This document shows, one piece after another, positions 59,010 to 64,000 of a stretch of DNA of 64,000 nt (within the stretch, counting starts at the first letter, position 1; each line of letters starts with the position of its first letter). Origin of the DNA: an uncultured Tenacibaculum sp. Lineage in GTDB: Bacteria > Bacteroidota > Bacteroidia > Flavobacteriales > Flavobacteriaceae. The notes under the pieces are model-generated. The model made no database searches and was not told the DNA's origin. It saw only the letters and a program-made list of their open reading frames with translations. Made by a program: the position numbers and the translations under genes. Location: assembly GCA_947492185.1 (NCBI GenBank), contig CANLMR010000007.1, positions 1 to 64,000 of the forward strand. Direction: 5' to 3'.

Positions 59010-59061
59010 ATTTTTTAAAAAGATAAAATATAAAGCCTGAGATTTTTCTCAGGCTTTTATA

Positions 59062-59346
59062 TTATATTCTCGAAATTGATACTATATGAGGTCTTCCATC
59101 TAATGGAGCATAAATTTCTACAATTGCTTCCCAAACAACCATTGCTGGTGGCATAGAAGCTTCACATTTAAAACGGTAGTTTGTTCCAGCTACTATTTGT
59201 TTGGCAACAGATTCTGGAGTGTAAGTAACACCAACGAATCCGTTTAAAGCTTCGTCGAATACTTTTTTGTCTTCAGCTGATAAAGGTCCGTAAGAACTCC
59301 ATCCTCCTACCAATGTGTTTTCTTTTGTTGCAGTTTGATTTGACAT
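59062..59346 (-). CDS. Small cystatin/stefin-like protein
   Basis: A 94-residue protein without a signal peptide. An N-terminal GG (LVGGWSSYGP), one helix (SAEDKKVFDEALNGFVG), then KQIVAGTNYRFKCEASMPP, which contains the cystatin signature QxVxG in its full QxVAGTNY form. The final strands carry a second hairpin (YAPLDGRPHIVSI). This order matches eukaryotic stefins (cytosolic inhibitors of papain-type proteases). Inhibitory activity is inference; it could be a structural relative. It is monocistronic on the minus strand between two plus-strand genes. Confidence 0.7.
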   Translation of the reverse strand: MSNQTATKENTLVGGWSSYGPLSAEDKKVFDEALNGFVGVTYTPESVAKQIVAGTNYRFKCEASMPPAMVVWEAIVEIYAPLDGRPHIVSISRI

Positions 59347-59598
59347 AATAAAAAAATTTAAGTTTAGTTATTCCTACTCGTATGGCTTTTCGGTTTATCG
59401 CCTCTATAATTAACTATATAGAAAAGTCGTTTTTTAAAGTGATAACATCTACACTATTATAAAATCCCTAATTCGTTATTTCATTTTTATTGATATGCTA
59501 AAATTCAATAAAAAAATACTTGATAATTGATTTGATTCAATAAGTGTATGAAATAAAAACATAAGCGTTTTAAATTATGGTAAGAACGAATAAACAAT
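59347..59598. other. Intergenic region without a recognised gene
   Basis: About 250 bases of AT-rich DNA between the cystatin-like gene and the thiamine promoter. I see no ORF, repeat or strong hairpin in it. It must hold the promoter of the minus-strand cystatin-like gene, but I could not identify a clear box. Confidence 0.5.
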
Positions 59599-59606
59599 TA
59601 TATTTG
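59599..59606 (+). promoter_or_regulatory. Promoter -7 box of the thiamine operon
   Basis: TATATTTG matches TAnnTTTG; 19 bases upstream the sequence is ATG, one change from the TTG -33 box. The TPP riboswitch begins just downstream. Confidence 0.75.
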
Positions 59607-59614
59607 TAGTATTA

Positions 59615-59696
59615 AGCTTTAGGAGTAGCTAGTTAAACTAGTTTGAGAAATATCCTTAGAACCTGATTTGGTTAACACCAACGGAGGGAAAAGTAA
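59615..59696 (+). ncRNA. TPP riboswitch (THI element)
   Basis: The conserved elements are present in order: TAGGAGTAGCT, then TTTGAGAAATATCCT (CUGAGA-like box), GAACCTGATTTGG and TTAACACCAACGGAGGGAA. These match the thi-box consensus closely. It lies about 65 bases before thiS and would repress the operon when thiamine pyrophosphate is bound. I see no clear terminator between it and thiS, so control of translation start is more likely (inference). Confidence 0.95.
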
Positions 59697-59761
59697 TCTT
59701 CATTTTTAATACATCTTTATAGGGTGTATTGATGCTTCTAGAGTTTATTTAATTTGTTTTT

Positions 59762-61851
<2,090 letters not shown>

Positions 61852-61868
61852 ATAATTTAAACTTTAAA

Positions 61869-61953
61869 CGTCATTACGAGGAGAAAACGACGAAGTAATC
61901 TGTTTTTTATAAAGTAGATTGCTTCATCCCGAAACTTCGGGACTCGCAATGAC
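61869..61953. repeat. Palindromic intergenic repeat, copy 1
   Basis: Starts CGTCATTACGAGGAG and ends TCGCAATGACA, with GAAGTAATCTG and AGATTGCTTC forming an inner inverted pair. A second copy with nearly the same left half lies at 62559. The structure resembles REP/MITE-type repeats. Confidence 0.85.
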
Positions 61954-61985
61954 AATATTTAAATTCTGAAAATTAATAATTGAAT

Positions 61986-62588
61986 ATGTTAATAATTCTT
62001 ACTTCTGAACGAGAAATAGAAAATGAAACAATGCTTTTAAACCAATTGTTTGAAAATGGTTTAGAAGTATTGCATCTAAGAAAACCTTCATTTGATATTG
62101 AAGGGTATAGGAAATTATTAAACCAAATTGAAAAGAAATATTATAAGAGAATAGTAATTCATCAATATTTGAATTTATGTATGGAATACGAATTAAAAGG
62201 TATCCATCTTCAAGAGAGTGTAAGGGAATCGTTGGTAAATACGTTAGAATCTTTTACAAACGCATATAAGAAGAGAGGCTTTTCTGTAAGTAGTTCTTTT
62301 CATGAACCAGAAGAGTTGAATGCTTGTTCAATAAAATTTGATTATCATTTATTAAGTCCAGTTTTTTCTTCAATATCTAAACAAGGATATGAAGGAAGAG
62401 GTTTTGATGTTAATCACATTGATAAAACGATTATAGGAATGGGCGGAGTAAATTCACAAACTATACCTGAAGTTTTTAAACTTGGTTTTAAAGGAATAGG
62501 AGTTTTAGGAGGGGTTTGGAATACAGGAACTCCGATAGAAAGTTTTAAAGAAATAAAACGTCATTACGAGGAGGAAACGACGAAGTAA
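61986..62588 (+). CDS. ThiE/TenI-family paralogue (divergent thiamine phosphate synthase-like)
   Basis: A 200-residue TIM-barrel protein: VLHLRKPSF, LKGIHLQES, HYLLSPVFSSISKQGYEG and IGMGGVNS, GIGVLGGVW. It lacks the canonical ThiE ND (INDH-type) and G-x4-T-x-TK residues seen in the true ThiE encoded downstream, so it may be TenI-like or act on another phosphate ligand. I use the ATG at 61986, not the TTG at 61980. Its last 10 codons (KRHYEEETTK-stop) lie inside repeat copy 2, so the original C-terminus has been replaced or extended. Confidence 0.75.
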   Translation: MLIILTSEREIENETMLLNQLFENGLEVLHLRKPSFDIEGYRKLLNQIEKKYYKRIVIHQYLNLCMEYELKGIHLQESVRESLVNTLESFTNAYKKRGFSVSSSFHEPEELNACSIKFDYHLLSPVFSSISKQGYEGRGFDVNHIDKTIIGMGGVNSQTIPEVFKLGFKGIGVLGGVWNTGTPIESFKEIKRHYEEETTK

Positions 62589-62638
62589 TCTTTACATCAA
62601 TTAACAGATTGCTTCTTTCATACTTCAATCGCAATGAC
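62559..62638. repeat. Palindromic intergenic repeat, copy 2 (overlaps a gene end)
   Basis: Left half CGTCATTACGAGGAG is identical to copy 1 and the right half ends TCGCAATGAC. Bases 62559-62588 are in frame with the ThiE-like gene and supply its final residues and stop. Confidence 0.85.
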
Positions 62639-62648
62639 TATATAGAAA

Positions 62649-63401
62649 ATGAAACAACGCCCTTACATACTAACTATCGCTGGTTTTGATCCAACAAATG
62701 GAGCAGGTTTAACAGCAGATGTTAAAACCTTTGAACAATTAAAATGTTGCGGTTTATCTGTTTGTACAGCGAACACAATACAAAGTGATACTGAATTTCT
62801 AAAGTGTGATTGGATAGAAATAGATACCATTTTAGAGCAGATTCGAGTTTTGATGAATCGCTTTTCAGTTAATGTTGTAAAGATTGGAATTGTAGAGAAT
62901 TGGATAACACTATCCAAAATTATTGATTTGGTATTGAGTTTAAATCCAACCTCGAAAATAATTCTAGATCCAGTTTTAAAATCGTCATCTGGATTTTCGT
63001 TTCACGAGAATTTTAATGAGAAAGACTTTGATGAGATTTTGGCAAAGATTTATATGATCACACCGAATTATCAGGAAATACAGAATCTATATCAACGAAA
63101 AAGTATAGAGGAGACTATTACTCACATACAATCAAAAACCAACTTGTTTTTAAAAGGAGGTCATAATTTAGAAAAGCTAGGAGTTGATTATTTATATACG
63201 ATAGAAGGAAAAGCACATCCTTTTAATCCTAAAAAAGGAATAAAAATATACGAAAAGCATGGTAGCGGTTGTGTTTTGTCATCAGCAATTGCAAGCCATA
63301 TAGCTTTAAAATATTCATTAGTAAAATCTTGTTTTAAAGGAAAAAGATATATCGAGAAAGTATTGAGTTCTAATAAAACATTACTAGGATATCATAATTA
63401 A
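62649..63401 (+). CDS. thiD: Hydroxymethylpyrimidine/phosphomethylpyrimidine kinase
   Basis: A 250-residue ribokinase-fold enzyme that makes HMP-PP: LTIAGFDPTNGAGLTADVKTF (substrate site), VKIGIV, KIILDPVLKSSSG, LFLKGGH and the catalytic GSGCVLSSAIA. It follows the ThiE-like gene across repeat copy 2 and is 5 bases before thiE. No second fused domain is present. Confidence 0.93.
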   Translation: MKQRPYILTIAGFDPTNGAGLTADVKTFEQLKCCGLSVCTANTIQSDTEFLKCDWIEIDTILEQIRVLMNRFSVNVVKIGIVENWITLSKIIDLVLSLNPTSKIILDPVLKSSSGFSFHENFNEKDFDEILAKIYMITPNYQEIQNLYQRKSIEETITHIQSKTNLFLKGGHNLEKLGVDYLYTIEGKAHPFNPKKGIKIYEKHGSGCVLSSAIASHIALKYSLVKSCFKGKRYIEKVLSSNKTLLGYHN

Positions 63402-63406
63402 TTATA

Positions 63407-64000
63407 ATGATAAGTAAATTACAATATATATCACAAGGAGTTACTCCAGAAGAACATTTATTAAACATTCAAAATGCTTGTACAGCAGGATCAGAATGGG
63501 TTCAACTTCGTTTAAAAAATCAAACGGATAAAGTAATTTTAGAAACAGCTCAAAAAGCAAGAGAAATTACCAATCATTTTCAAACAAGATTAATAATAAA
63601 TGATCATTATAAGATTGCTAAACAAGTAAACGCAGATGGAGTTCATTTGGGGAAAACTGATGCTTGCCCAACTGTTGTTCGAGAATTTTTGGGAAAACTA
63701 TTTCTTGTTGGAGGAACAGCAAATACACTAGAAGATTGTAAAAATTTACTTGAAAAGCAAGTGGACTATATCGGGCTAGGACCATTTAGATATACCGTAA
63801 CAAAGAAAAATTTAAGCCCGATTTTAGGTTTAGAAGGTTATCAAGTGCTACTAGAAGAGTTAAATACGGAAACACCCGTAATTGCTATCGGAGGAATTGT
63901 TTTAGAAGATATACCATCATTATTGAAAACAAATATCCATGGAATTGCAGTATCAGGAGAAATAACTAAAGACTTCAATTCTATTTCAAAATTTCATCAA
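63407..64000 (+). CDS. thiE: Thiamine-phosphate synthase, 3' end beyond window
   Basis: Not in the ORF track because it is cut by the window end; 198 codons are visible. It has all canonical ThiE motifs: VQLRLKN, LIINDHYKIAKQVNADGVHLGKTD, YIGLGPFRYTVTKKNLSPILG (the T-x-TK diphosphate site) and IAIGGI. It joins HMP-PP and thiazole phosphate. It starts 5 bases after thiD. The usual length of ~210 suggests only a few residues are missing. Confidence 0.93.
   Translation, partial: MISKLQYISQGVTPEEHLLNIQNACTAGSEWVQLRLKNQTDKVILETAQKAREITNHFQTRLIINDHYKIAKQVNADGVHLGKTDACPTVVREFLGKLFLVGGTANTLEDCKNLLEKQVDYIGLGPFRYTVTKKNLSPILGLEGYQVLLEELNTETPVIAIGGIVLEDIPSLLKTNIHGIAVSGEITKDFNSISKFHQ

Noticed and set aside
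61980-61982. TTG start for the ThiE-like gene, two codons before an ATG
   Set aside because: ATG at 61986 gives the family-like start MLIILTSE; the TTG adds nothing.

Overview
The window is AT-rich DNA from a member of the Bacteroidota, most likely the Flavobacteriaceae (a Tenacibaculum/Polaribacter-like marine bacterium is my guess from memory, not from a search). Evidence for this: two SusC/SusD pairs, DUF5723-type and OmpA/PD40-type envelope proteins, lipoproteins with short SxxC signals, promoters of the TTG-N19-TAnnTTTG type, almost no Shine-Dalgarno sequences, and a thiS-thiC thiamine operon behind a TPP riboswitch. No rRNA, tRNA or CRISPR was seen.

Layout. 1-717 is the 3' part of an OmpA-family envelope gene. 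718-5620 is accessory: a Zn-ribbon-like protein and an XRE regulator transcribed divergently, then three overlapping, apparently intact tyrosine recombinases. This is the arrangement of a Recombinase-In-Trio (RIT) element. Its right side carries an array of short inverted repeats that stops exactly where the last 53 codons of a broken radC gene begin. 5621-10203 is a glycan/envelope module (polysaccharide deacetylase-like, GNAT/FemAB-like, flippase, GT4 glycosyltransferase). 10409-12736 holds two tandem outer-membrane barrel paralogues and a membrane-anchored AraC regulator. 12896-19089 is mixed housekeeping and envelope genes (YjjG-type HAD, lipoprotein, DUF5723 protein, RarA, rhomboid, RlmB).

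19171-34359 is a minus-strand nutrient-uptake region: two SusC/SusD pairs, a surface lipoprotein, an FG-GAP/ASPIC lipoprotein and a vanadium-type haloperoxidase. A BamA/TamA-like barrel gene follows at 34477-36156.

36305-53871 is the large translation locus: rpsL, rpsG, fusA, then the S10, spc and alpha ribosomal protein clusters with secY, infA, rpmJ and rpoA. The gene order is conserved, but the sequence suggests it is cut into several transcripts. A terminator and promoter that overlap each other lie between rpsJ and rplC. A terminator, a promoter and a structured leader lie between rpsN and rpsH. Strong hairpins precede rplC, rpsH, rpsD, rpoA and rplQ and are candidates for autoregulatory leaders.

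53930-64000 carries carA, eno, gltA, a deiminase-family hydrolase, a small stefin/cystatin-like protein, and the thiamine operon (TPP riboswitch, thiS, thiC, a divergent ThiE/TenI paralogue, thiD and a canonical thiE cut off by the window end). Two copies of a palindromic intergenic repeat lie in the thi operon, and one of them supplies the last codons and stop of the ThiE-like gene.
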